Shown here piece after piece: positions 11,264 to 22,293 of a DNA stretch of 64,000 nucleotides. The translations under genes were made by a program, and so were the position numbers. Source of the DNA: Hesseltinella vesiculosa (taxonomy: Eukaryota; Mucoromycota; Mucoromycetes; Mucorales; Cunninghamellaceae); contig MCGT01000024.1 of the NCBI GenBank assembly GCA_002104935.1, positions 310,001-374,000 of the forward strand. The letters run 5' to 3'. Within the stretch, counting starts at the first letter, position 1, and every line of letters starts with the position of its first letter. The notes beneath the pieces were generated by a model. That model had not been told where the DNA came from, made no database searches, and saw only the letters and a list, made by a program, of their open reading frames with translations.

Positions 11264-11850
11264 ATGGCCAACGACGAAGCAATGACACCTGAACGGGCCC
11301 ATCGGCAATTAGAAAAGGAACATATTCTTAAATTGACCAATGATGCCTTTCGTAAAGTGGCCAACTATACAAAGGCAGAGCTACAAGGTGATAAAAAGAC
11401 GCCTCGAGAAAAGCGCAAGTGTGTCAATCGACGTTTTATTTTCATCTAGTGACCACCGATGATTGCCAGCTACTACAGGCCATGAACAAATCGACAAAAG
11501 ACAAGTACAGCGAAATGTCAAGGATGAGTCAACGTCTTGTGCAAGAAATCTCTCGCGTTCAACACACCTGTGAGAAACATGACGACTACTGAAGGGCTCC
11601 CTCTCACCCCCTCATTTCCCACCGAACTAGATGCGGATTTTGCCACGTTCATTGACCAGATTGACGATATCCACCGTCAGGCTGAAGAAATGGAAACTGT
11701 TGCCAAGGAATTGGACCAATATTCACGATACCTCGGTAACCATCCATTTTGAAGCACACATAAAAAGAAGGACGACTCACGCTCTTCCTCGGTTTCTCTG
11801 TGTCACTCTTTCTAGAGGAAAAGATCCATCGACGCCAAATGAACTTGTAA
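11264..11850 (+). CDS. BLOC1S2: BLOC-1 complex subunit 2 homologue
   Basis: This is a small coiled-coil subunit of the BLOC-1/BORC type complexes acting in endosome and lysosome traffic and positioning. Four exons (11264-11387, 11450-11569, 11631-11735, 11816-11850) join in frame to 127 aa. The core reads DDCQLLQAMNKSTKDKY, then FATFIDQIDDIHRQAEEME and KELDQYSRYLEEKIHRR. This follows the layout of human BLOS2 (LLENMNK ... YLDQIN ... KLDAYSKKLE). The whole protein is predicted helical. The start at 11264 follows a T/C tract and gives the N-terminus MANDEAMTPERAHRQLEKEH. Confidence 0.85.
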
Positions 11851-12038
11851 AAGGATACCCGTTTTTTTGAATAAAGACACCTATGAATTTGTGACGCATC
11901 CATTCACTTGTCCCGTGGGATTTTTTTTTAGCTTGTTTGCATTGGACGGGCGGTGAGTCATTATTTGAAAGGCAACAAGAAGCAGCGCTTTTTTTCCTCT
12001 CTTTCACTTTTTTTTTTATCCACTCTTGAACCATTGTC

Positions 12039-13681
12039 ATGCTGTCTTCTGCTCTTCGTAAAAGCGTAGGCTTGCGCACCCTCGTTTCTTCTCCTGCCCT
12101 CAAGGTAAACATGGTGGTTTTATGTTTAGAATCGCGTCTCACCCCGAGAGTGCCTTGATCGTTTCTTCTAGTCATACCGTTGGAGCAGCACTGTGATTCA
12201 ACCCGTCACCAATGTAAGATCACTCACGCTGCATAAAATAGAAAAGGCTCAGAGTGAGGGAGAGAGACAAAAGCATATCTCTTTTATTATTTTATATAGG
12301 TCACTCATCCTGATGATGCTGCCACTCCTGCGACACAACAGGCTATCACTCAGTTTAACAAATACACCGTGTCGACCTATGCTCGTCCTGATATCATTAT
12401 TGAAAGTGGCAAGGGCTGTCATCTATACGATACCTCGGGCCGTGAATACTTGGACTTCACTGCTGGCATTGCTGTGGTTGGGTTGGGTCATTCGGACGAC
12501 GGCGTGCAACAAGTGCTGTCGGACCAGGCCTCCAAGCTGGTGCATATCAGTAACTTGTACTACAACGAACACGCTGGTGCGCTGGCCGAGCAACTGATTG
12601 AGACCACCAACAAGCACAGTGGTGACAACGCCTGGGCCGGCAAGGTGTTTTTGTCCAACTCGGGTACCGAAGCCAATGAAGGCGCGCTCAAGTTTGCCCG
12701 CAAGTGGGGCAAGCAATTCTCCAAGGACAAGATCAAGCTTGTGGCCTTCACCAACGCCTTTCATGGCCGCAGCATGGGTGCCTTGTCTGCCACCTACAAC
12801 CCCAAGTACCAAGCTCCTTTCACCCCCTTGATCCCAGGCGTGGTCACCGCTCCTTATAATGACATCGATGCTACCCTGAAGCTAATTGATGAAGATACTT
12901 GTGGTGTGATCATTGAACCCGTCCAAGGTGAAGGTGGTGTGCATGCCGCCTCGGAACCATTTCTCCAAGCCCTGCGCAAGCGCTGTAACGAAGTCAATGC
13001 ATTGCTGATCTATGACGAAATCCAAGTAAGCAAAAAAAAAAAAAACATTGTCAAACCCCCCCCCAACCTGACCTTATTTCTCAGTGTGGTCTGGGTCGTA
13101 CTGGCAAGATGTGGGGTCATCAGCATTTTGGCGAAGACTGTCAGCCCGACGTGTTGACCATGGCCAAACCTTTGGCCAACGGTGTTCCTATTGGTGCCAT
13201 TATGACCAGTGATCGTGTTGCTGACATCATCAAATTAGGCAAGTGCTTTCCTATTGCCCAAGCCGGCACGCTCACACTTTTCTTTTCTTTTTTAAAAATA
13301 GGTGATCACGGTACCACGTTTGGTGGTAACCCTCTTGCATCTGCTGTGGCCCGTCATGTGGTGGCTCGTTTAACCGACGACCGATTCCTCAAGACAGTGA
13401 ACGAACAAGGTCAGCTGTTGAAACAAGACTTGGAGGCCCTGCAAAGCAAATACCCCGACATGATCAAGCATGTCCGTGGCAAGGGCTTCTTACTTGGTGT
13501 AGAATTTAAAAAGGATCCCGCTCCCTTGGTCAAACTAGCCCGTGAACGTGGATTGCTGTTGGTCACTGCTGGCTGCAACACCGTTCGTATCGTCCCTCCA
13601 TTGATCATTACTCGTGAACAAGCCCGTGAAGGTGTCAATCGATTTGCCGGGGCCATCGAAGCCTTTGCCGCCATGGCCTAA
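12039..13681 (+). CDS. ARG8: acetylornithine aminotransferase, mitochondrial
   Basis: This PLP class III enzyme makes N-acetylornithine in the mitochondrial arginine pathway. Five exons (12039-12104, 12172-12213, 12300-13025, 13085-13238, 13302-13681) give 455 aa. The N-terminus MLSSALRKSVGLRTLVSS is rich in Ser, Arg and Leu and lacks acids, as expected for a targeting peptide. Landmarks are FTAGIAVVGLGH, SGTEANEGALKFAR, IIEPVQGEGGV, LLIYDEIQCGLGRTGK and TMAKPLANGVPIGA with the cofactor lysine. The fourth intron (13239-13301) begins GCAAGT instead of GT. The only nearby GT would bring a stop, so this is a GC-AG intron. A TGAGTCA word lies upstream at 11953-11959, compatible with general amino-acid control. 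Confidence 0.95.
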
Positions 13682-13867
13682 CCCTCACCTCCTGCACACA
13701 CACTATTCCCTCCCTCACTTTTTCTACTCTCTAGATTGTTTAGATGTACTTGTTTACTACCAAGGGGTAAAATAAAAAATAAAAAATGACTGTTTGCCAC
13801 CTGCACCAACAAAAAAAGAAAGCGTCGCTTTTTTTTTTCTTTTTCTTTTTCCATTTTCACGTTCGAC

Positions 13868-15091
13868 ATGGCTGGGACAACTGATGAAGTCAATATACAG
13901 CGATTGCTGCAATATTGTGAAGATCAGGTCCAAGATGACAATGCTGATCTGTCATCATTGTTGGAAAGAAGCAAGCTTCTAACAGTAAGCTGGCGTGACT
14001 TGATGAGAAGACATCGCTGACATTGACTCTGTTTTCTCTGGGCCATAGTACATCCAATACTTGGACTTTTTAGCACAAAAACTACGCCAGCGTCAAAGGT
14101 ACAATCTATCTCTTCTTTTTAGATCTGTGCTGTATCTAATCTCTCCTTCCCATGCATGAACACCAGCCCTGGCCCAAATGATTATGGCCAACGCATTGAA
14201 CGATTACGACACTATTTTCAAGAGTCCATCAAGGTAATGTGGCCATCTCGATCAAGTCTAAAGCACGTTTGTCTCACGTCTTTTTCTTTTTCCTGACCCC
14301 TTAGACACGCGACCACGGCGTACAGCAAACAGAAAAGGAACGAAAGGCTTACCTGGCACAATTGCAGCAGCTGGAGCAGACCGACCCTGATTGGCTGACG
14401 GCTCTGAAGCGTGGGGATCATCAAGACGAAGAGGACGACGACAATGAGGAACCGAAAAAGCAAAACGCGTCAGGTCTGGATTTGGACGGCTGGGACGATC
14501 TAGAAGAAGATGTACTGACCACAAAGGTCAAGGTGACAACCATGCCACCTCCTCCATCCACTTCCTTACCCTCCTCTGAACCTTCCCTTCGGCAACGTCC
14601 CACCAAACCGTAAGACCCACAGTCGTCTCAGGTGGCAAAAAAAAAACCAAGGGGGGGACTGACTCTTTTTTTTTTCCCACTTTGATAGAAACAAGTCGCG
14701 CGAAGAAGAAACCGCCAATATCGAGAATGTGCTGCAACACCATCGCCAATTACATGATGACATCACCATGGATTTGAGCAAGATGGCCAAGCAACTGAAA
14801 ATGAATACCCAAAACTTTGGCGACGTATTGCAAAAAGATAAAAAGGCAAGGAGCGGGATCGAGAAAAGAAGGGGAAGAAGAGGATACTGACTGGTTTTTG
14901 TAAAGGTCTTGGAGGATGCAAATACCCTGGTGGAATCCAATCTTAGCCATATGAAACAAGAACGTAAGCGACTGGATGCACATTATTCCAAATCTTGGGG
15001 CACCACCTGCATGAATCTCGGCGTCGTTTTATTTGTCTGTATCATGTTTGTCTTTGTCTTCTTCACTATCAAATTTTTACCAAAAGCCTAA
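13868..15091 (+). CDS. USE1: ER SNARE USE1-like protein
   Basis: USE1 is the tail-anchored SNARE that works with Sec20 and Ufe1/Syntaxin 18 in Golgi-to-ER retrograde fusion. Six exons (13868-13984, 14049-14098, 14167-14233, 14305-14609, 14689-14845, 14906-15091) join to 293 aa. The N-terminus is helical, the middle acidic (EDDDNEEPKK) and Pro-rich. The SNARE helix holds LHDDITMDLSKMAKQLK, FGDVLQKDKKVLEDAN and MKQERKRLD, as in USE1. One transmembrane tail (MNLGVVLFVCIMFVFVFFTI) ends in KFLPKA. The fifth intron (14846-14905) starts GCAAGG and is a second GC-AG intron, required to keep DKKVLED in frame. Confidence 0.88.
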
Positions 15092-15756
15092 GGTAATAAA
15101 ATGCCAGGGTCCTTCCACACCTCCAAACACTGCACCGTGATGTCAAGAAAAATGGAATTGACAGCTTGACATCAAAAAACGTGATGGTAGGTGGGGGGAG
15201 TCTAAGCGCACTATTGGAAAAGACAAAAGCCGAATTCTCGCAATTACTTGGAAAGGGAACCCAAGGCTGAGGTGAGGTGTGGGGGGCCAAGAAAGGGGTA
15301 TCAACGTCGGGTGACACGAATGATGTCATTCAGCACACCCAGCCAAAAAAAAATTGAATGGTCCAAATAAAATGGTCCCCATCCTTTCAAACTGTTCAAT
15401 GAAAAAAAAGTATCTTTATTTCGTGCAAAATTGAACATTGCCAGAAGACAAAAAAAAAAAGGGGGAGAGAGAGAGAGCGCGCGCGGTGAAGACTAAATAC
15501 AACGAGGAGGACGGGGGGAGGTTAGCAAGTGGCGAACGGTAAAATGACTATTAGGTGAAAAAGAGAGTGAGAGAGATATACATAAAAAAAGGATTGTCAT
15601 ATCATCCATGGTGTCATGACAAAAAAAATAAATGAGATGGATGGGGAAAAAAAAGGGGGGGGCAAGGGTAAAAGAAGAGAAAGAGAGAGAAAATGCTGGA
15701 GTGGGAAAAGGACCCGTCATTTCAACCCACACGCATATAACAAAAAGAGGAGGGTT
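15092..15756. other. convergent 3' intergenic region
   Basis: USE1 and YPD1 end towards each other with 665 bp between stops. The segment has A tracts and a GA-rich microsatellite-like stretch near 15465-15482 and 15540-15580. No gene was recognised. Confidence 0.5.
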
Positions 15757-16523
15757 CTATTTACTATCCTGAACATCATAAAAGTTCTTGAGATAGTCTT
15801 CGGCTTCAGCATATTCTTCCTTGACTTGAGGTAATAAAGGGGATATCTTGTCCAAGGCTTCACTTTCAGTCAGTTCCGACGTACCCGTTTCATCCTGTCG
15901 ATTGCCGATATTCTGTATCTTTTCACAAGTAGCCTTGACCTTTTTCAATCCGATAGCTGCTGAGCTACCCTTCAAAAAGTGTCCCAGTCGCGATAGTTCA
16001 GGCAAATCCTTTTTTTCCCTATGGTTGGCCAAGGTGAACAGCAGAAGAAGAAACCGAGGTCAGAAACTTGACCATTTTTTTTTTGTTCCCGTAGCCTGGT
16101 CCTTACAAAGCATGGTCCATGTCTTTGAATGTTCCTTCGGCTTGCTCAAAGTAGTTCAGGACAATACTGTAGGAGAATTCGTGATCATCTTCGTCATCCA
16201 TGTCTAGCAGCTGATCGAATGTGATCATGTCAATCAAGTCATCTGGGTTGACGACTTTTTCCTTCTTGGCAGGCTTCTTTGAGTCATCCAGTTTGGATTC
16301 CTATTGTTCAATAAAAAGATGACAATAATAAACCTTACGTAAGTTTCAAGATGGTAACAAACATAGACACCATCCTGCCCACTCCTACACTCTCAGCGCG
16401 ATGGGTTGCATTTTCCACCCATCCGCGAACACGGCTCTTTTTTCTCCTCTTTTAATGACGCACCTTGATATCATTCTTTGTGTCTTGGATAGGTACCGGC
16501 GTTGTTTCTTTGATGGCAGACAT
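15757..16523 (-). CDS. YPD1: histidine phosphotransfer protein of the osmotic phosphorelay
   Basis: Ypd1 passes phosphate from the receiver domain of hybrid histidine kinases to the response regulators Ssk1 and Skn7. Three exons (16523-16464, 16300-16107, 16018-15757) give 171 aa; yeast Ypd1 has 167. The HPt motif LGHFLKGSSAAIGLKKV contains the phosphorylated histidine, followed by ATCEKIQNIG. Upstream helices read FDQLLDMDDEDDHEFSYSIV and FEQAEGTFKDMDHAL. The acceptor of exon 3 (AG at 16019-16020) is set by keeping the HPt helix in frame. Partners are not in the window. Confidence 0.93.
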
Positions 16524-17502
16524 GATGGGAGCGAAGAAAAGTCGGGACCGATATTAAAGTAAAAAAAAAAAAAAAAAAAGTAAAATATATAAAAAAAGTG
16601 AAGGAGTGAAAGAGAAAGGGAATAAAGGTGAGCGGACAAGCCGCTTTTGGAGTGCTTGGGCTTACTCCCCACCGCTGGGTTCTTTATTTGGCAATGACCT
16701 GAACTCCGCAAACCTTTTACTTTTTTGTGCCGAGATCAGCATGGAAAGAAAAAAAGTAGAATTTTTTTGTCAGAGAGTTCTTTTTCCATTGCAGAAACAC
16801 GCTTTCCCATCACAAATTAAAAATGGATCAGCCATTTCATTTAAGGCCGAGCATAACCAAAAAAAGACAGGCAATAAAATGTATATCTTTTTTTTTTTTT
16901 TTTTTTTTGCTTCTTGTTTGAGCAATCGAAAAGGTTGGATCTCGACCCTTCCGAGGCAAAAAAACAAAGGCATCCACCTGACTTGTTCTTGGTGGATATA
17001 AAGTAAAAGAGCAAGAAGCACATGACAATGCCACTGCAAAAAGGAATATTTTCCCTTGATTCCAACTGAGTCGATCATCACTTAATTTGGCTGTCCACTT
17101 TCTGGTACCACCTTACTTTTTATATAAAAATACAACGAGCATGAACAATAGCGTCAAAATGAACCACGCTCTGCAAACGAAAAAACTCTTATGAAATGAG
17201 AAACTTTAATACTTACCCATTTTACCCAATCTAGCAAAGGCCAGGTGCCACAAAAGCAGCAAACCTCGTGGCCACTGAAAAAAAGAATTGACATCTTCAT
17301 GCCAATCGCGTTTTTTTCCTTTGTTCTGCATGCAAATCACTTGTCATTTGGTTTGTTTTTTTTTTTTTGTGTTTGTTTTTATTTTAATTTTTTTTTCCTT
17401 TGAAACAAATCCCATCAATAAATAGTCTAGCTATGGCTTTGTACAGTTTACACCCTTGAAAAGAAAAAAAAGTCAGTTACTTGGAAGTCGAGTGGCGGTG
17501 AC
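16524..17502. other. intergenic region with possible small membrane-protein exons
   Basis: Between YPD1 and DRG1 lie T and A runs. On the minus strand there is a pair of exon-like blocks. One at 17222-17278 lies between TTTTTTTCAG and GTAAGTATT. One at about 17116-17171 starts after a TTTGCAG-type acceptor and ends at GTAAGG. In one joined frame they encode a hydrophobic stretch (LLLLWHLAFARLGKM then AWFILTLLFMLVVFLYK). No start exon or clear 3' end was found, so no gene is called. Confidence 0.25.
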
Positions 17503-19277
17503 TTACTTTTTCACAATTTGAACGACATCTTCATCCTGGAGAATGTGTTCCTTGCCAACCTTTTGAGGATTATGCTTTACAGAAGAACCCCACACATAGG
17601 CACTAGAGTGAACAGAACGTGAGATATTTTTGACTTGGCGCCCGTTTGGGGGGGGGGGGCCAGAACCGGCTTTTTTTTTTTTTTTTTTTTACCATTTGAA
17701 TTGTTCCAAAATAGCCTTGTGAATAGTGTCACAGAAATCTTCGATCGAGGCTCGTTGGGAGGTCATGACAACAGGTTGGTCGTAATCTGGTAATCTGCCC
17801 TTGGGTTTTGTGTAGATACGAACCAAGTTGAGTTTCTGAACCAGAAAAAAAAACCCCTGTCAGTTAAAAGTCCGCCGTGCGATCATCGACATTTTTTACC
17901 TCCCACATGGTCTCCAGCAGCTCATCAAAGTTCCATTCATGATTAGCACAAATAGGCACAGCATTGGGGATCTTGTAAATAAGGTCCAATTCTTCGATAG
18001 AAATTTGATCAATCTTGTTCAACACGTAGATACAAGGGATATAAATGCTGGCATAAAAAAAAACAGGTGAGCATCACCAACACTCTCCTGTGTCACCAAA
18101 CAAGTCTTTGCATTACCGATTTCCCTAAGAAAAAGTGTCAGTCATTCGTGCGAATATCAAGAAACAGACTTACTTCAATCACATCGATCAAATCATCAAT
18201 GGAAGAATCTTCCTTGAAAGACACGTCAGCATTGTGGATACGATATTCACTGAGCACAGCCTTGACTTCTTCTTGGGTCAGCTTGGTCAAGGGCACAGTG
18301 TTGGTCATGTTGATGCCACCCTTTTCCTTCTTCTTAAAGATAATGGCAGGAGGTTCCTTGTTCAATCGAATGCCAAAGCCTTCCAATTCCTTTTCAATGA
18401 TACGCTTGTCGGTCATGGGCTTCAGCACATCCAAAACAATAAAGATCAACGAGCAAGTGCGTGCCACTACAAGCAAAGGTGAGGGATCCCAGATGATGTT
18501 GCTAGGCATTTGCTTGGTTTGTCGCTCTTACCGGCAATGACTTGACGACCACGACCTTTACCATCCTTGGCACCTTCGATAATACCGGGAAGATCGAGAA
18601 TCTAAAAATGGCAGGTAAGATGTCATGCAAGATGGCTAATAAAACTGCCCGCCTTACCTGAATTTTGGCACCTTTGTGTTGAATCACACCGGGCACAGTG
18701 GTCAAGGTTGTAAACTCGTAGGCACCAACTTCGGAATGAGTACCGGTCAGCTTGGACATGAGCGTAGATTTGCCCACAGACGGGAAACCTGCAAAAAAAA
18801 AAAGAGTCAATGGCTGTCGGTTGTCACTTTTTTTAAAAACTTACCAACAAAACCCACACGGGCAACACCAGTCTTGGCCACATCAAAACCAACTTATAAA
18901 AAGCAAACAATGAATTAACTAGAACCAAGGCGAGTGAGCATGCAAAGAGAGATGGACTTACCGCCGCCGCCGCCGCCACCACCACCAGTGGGAGTCAACA
19001 GTTCTCGCTTCAGCTTGGCCAGCTTAGCCTTCAATTGACCCACGTGGTATGAAGTGGCCTTGTTCTTCTGGGTCCTGGCCATTTCATTCTACAAGAAAAC
19101 ATAAAAAAAACATAATGTGATGAGCGATCTGGTGTTCATCCAGCTCGTTTCACTGGGGAAAGAAGAAAGGGCGAATTCTTACTTCGATTTCCTGTTGAAA
19201 ATAAGTCATGCGTTAGTTCATTGTCTCTCCTGCTAAAATAGAGTTGAATTTACCTTGATACGCTCAACAACACTCAT
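17503..19277 (-). CDS. RBG1: developmentally regulated GTP-binding protein 1 (DRG1/Rbg1)
   Basis: DRG1/Rbg1 is an Obg-HflX family GTPase that binds ribosomes with DFRP1/Tma46 and helps translation through stalled stretches. Eleven exons join to 366 aa, against 367 in human DRG1. Features in order are the helical start [20 protein letters not shown], a Gly-rich hinge, the P loop GFPSVGKST, switch [24 protein letters not shown], the S5D2L insert, NKID and a C-terminal TGS domain ending EDVVQIVKK. Two exons are tiny. A 9-nt exon (19183-19191) encodes EIE. An 8-nt exon (18117-18124) supplies most of GNR before [12 protein letters not shown]. Both are needed for frame and match the family. The stop codon overlaps a good donor (GTAAGT at 17506). 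Confidence 0.95.
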
Positions 19278-19472
19278 GATGAAGAAGTTAAAACGAAACT
19301 AAAAAGATCAAAATCAGGAGGGAAAGAAAAGCGAAGGAAAAAAAAAAAAAAAAGAAAGGCTAAAAAAATCCAAGCCGCCCACTTTGTCACCCCGCTTAAA
19401 AAAAGGCTGCGACTTTTTTTTTTTTTTTTTTTTTTTCCTTTTTCTTCAGACCGACCTCTTCTTTCACAGACC
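19278..19472. promoter_or_regulatory. shared promoter between DRG1 and MAK5
   Basis: The two start codons are divergent with 195 bp between them. The segment holds a run of 15 A and a run of 22 T and no obvious TATA box. Both genes serve the translation and ribosome machinery, so coordinated expression is plausible but unproven. Confidence 0.4.
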
Positions 19473-22190
19473 ATGGCACCCGGCAAACGTTCAAAATCAA
19501 AAACGAATCAGCCTAAAAAGAAAACCAAGACAGCTAGCAACCCTGACGACTATGAAACGTTGGGTGGCATTGATTCTTGGGACTGGAACGAAATCGGCTC
19601 GCAACAATTCATGGGCGACGAATCGACTGGCTTTCTCTGCTTGGAAGAGATCTCGGACGTAGAAATCGACTATGAAGGAGATGATGCTACTGGCAAGGTT
19701 GCTATTTTCAAGGTAAATTCAAAAATGAAGCCACATGAGCGCATGAGCTAAACTAACAAGTTTCTTGCTTAACGCCGGCAGCGAAAGAAAAAGGACAATC
19801 GCGAAAAGGGCAAACGTGCTAATCCCATGGCCCCCTTGGCCATGGAAGACATGAAAGATTTCTATGATCTGGATACGTTTGATGAGGAAAAGGCGGCTGC
19901 CACAGAAACCCATCAAGCAGCGGCCAGCTTCACCGACAAGCCTGCCAAAAGCAAAAAGGACCGCAGTGATCGCCAAAAGGAGCAACAAAACGACGACATT
20001 GCCATGGACAATGCCAAACAAGGCACGGATGCCAAGCGCCCCAAGGTGGAAGATGTCGATCAATGTAGGCTGATCTCCAAAAACGCGGTCCATGTCAAAC
20101 CAACATACAACTCACATTCTTATTTTTCGCCTTGCAGCCGTGGATGTGTCTGCCTGGGGCTTTGTCAAGCTGGCCGAGCCGATCACCCACGCCCTTCAAT
20201 ATTACAAGTTTACCGAGCCTACCCCTATTCAAGCCAAAACCCTGACCAAGGCGCTCGAAGGTCGCGACATGGTTGGTGTCGCGGAGACCGTAAGCCCCTT
20301 TCACTTCTTTTTTTAGCTCTCTGCCGATGCACTAATGTCTTCACCGAATATACAGGGTTCTGGGAAAACACTGGCTTTTGGCATTCCAATGATTCAATGG
20401 ATTTTGCAACAAGAGGAACGACCAACCGGACTGACGGGTCTCGTTTTGACCCCTACCCGTGAATTGGCGATCCAGGTCAAGGACCATTTGCAAAACATGG
20501 CGATGTTTACCGATGTCAAGGTAGGACCATTGGCCGGAGCACAGTGCAGCCATTGACTTTTTTTTTCCACGCCGATAGGTTACTGCCATTGTTGGTGGCA
20601 TGTCCATTCAAAAACAGCAGCGTGTTATGAAGCAACGCCCCGATATCATTGTTGCCACGCCTGGCCGTTACTGGGAAATTATCTCTTCGGTAAGTAAATC
20701 TTCAGAGTGAATCACAGTGGCCCATGCTCAATGTATTTCCTTTCAGAACCAAGAGTACATGGACCAATTGAAGCACATTCGTTTCCTCGTATTGGATGAA
20801 GCCGATCGCATGCTGGAAAAGGGCCATTTTGAGGAATTGAAGAAGCTGCTGACGGAACTGTCCAACAAAAGGGAGCAAGTGAACGATAGCAACAACAATC
20901 AAAGCTAACCTAACCTCTCTCACTAGAGTCACCACCGAATGGCCCGAGGATGTTCAAGGCGATACCCCTCAAAAGGTCAAACAAGGTACGAACCGGCATC
21001 ACAAACGAGCCTCTTTACTCAATTTTTCCCTAGTCGCTTCCAAGTATCAAACGCTTATTTATACCGCCACTTTGGACAAGGAGATTCGATTCAATGTCAA
21101 ATCTAAAAAGAAGACCACCGCCGGCAAGGGCGGCATGGGTAAAAAAAAAAAAAAAAAAAACGAAAGGAAGGGATGAAGCTTACCTTCGTTTTCTTTTCTC
21201 TGTGATCTAGCCGATCTTATTGACTCGATTGAATTCCAAGACCCCAATCCCATCAAAATCGATGTCACCACCGAAAAGAAAGTAGCTTCGAAACTGATGG
21301 AAGCCAAGATCGACTGCTTAAAGACGGAAAAGGATCTGTACGTGTATTACTTTGTGACACGTTATCCAGGCCGCACCATTCTTTTTGTGAACAGTATCGA
21401 TGCCATCCGTCGCCTGGTGCCTGTGTTCCGACTGCTGAATGTGGAAGTGCTTGGACTCCATGCCCAAATGCAACAACGCCAGCGTTTGAAAAACTTGGAT
21501 CGGTTCAAAGCCAATGACAAGGCCGTCCTGGTGGCTTCAGACGTGGCTGCCCGTGGGTTGGATATCCCTTTGGTCGAGCATGTGATCCATTACCAGCTAC
21601 CTCGGTCTGGTGAAATCTACGTCCATCGCAGTGGTCGTACCGCCCGTGCTAACCGCGAAGGCGTCTCGCTACTCCTGTGCAGTCCTGACGAAGTCAAGGT
21701 GTACCACAAACTATGCCAAACCCTCCGTCACGGCGAAAAATACCCCGACTTCCCCATTGATCTCAGCATCCTAGGCGACATGCGCAAACGCGTCAACCTG
21801 GCCACCGACCTTGACAAGATCGATCATACCGAAGACAAGGCCTCACATGAAGAGAGCTGGCTGCGCAAAATGGCCGATGAAATGGACATTGAATTCGACG
21901 AAGACCTGGTGCTGGGCAAGAACAACAAAGAACGTGCCGACCAGCGCAAGCAAGCCAACCGCGGCAAAGCCTACCAGCTGCGCCAGGAACTCAGCCAGCT
22001 GCTCAAGAAACAGATCCTGCCCATGGGTGCTTCGGCCCGCTTCATCACCGGCTCTGCCGCCTCTAATTTTGTCGATCACATGCTTGAAAGCGAAGGCGAT
22101 GCCTCCACCATCTTACCTGCACACGCCAAAACAAGAGCTGTGGACGACGTGAAAATCATTCGAAAGAAAAAGAAGACCAGCAAACAATAA
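19473..22190 (+). CDS. MAK5: ATP-dependent DEAD-box RNA helicase MAK5/DDX24
   Basis: Mak5 is a nucleolar helicase needed for 60S ribosome assembly. The basic N-terminus (APGKRSKSKTNQPKKKTK) fits nuclear or nucleolar targeting. The helicase core has the Q motif before PTPIQAKTL, motif I AETGSGKT (split by an intron after AET), Ia TPTRELAIQ, GG, ATPGR, motif II DEADRML, III TATLD (replacing SAT), then the second RecA lobe with FVNSIDAIRRL, ASDVAARGLD and HRSGRTARA. Inserts between the lobes (KSKKKTTAGKGG) and a Lys-rich C-terminus (RKKKKTSKQ) are typical of Mak5. At least ten exons are joined, with T-rich introns. TAT rather than SAT in motif III is seen in this subfamily. Confidence 0.93.
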
Positions 22191-22293
22191 CCAACATCTC
22201 ATCCCCACCTTAGACATCATAACAAAATAAAACATCCATTGTCCCCTGTTTTTTTCACATCTGCTTTTATGATATTGCTAGTACGAAGACCCT

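Noticed and set aside
15465..15482. GA/GC repeat near the end of the USE1/YPD1 spacer considered as a CRISPR-like or structured array
   Set aside because: It is a simple short microsatellite without spacers, in a eukaryotic genome.
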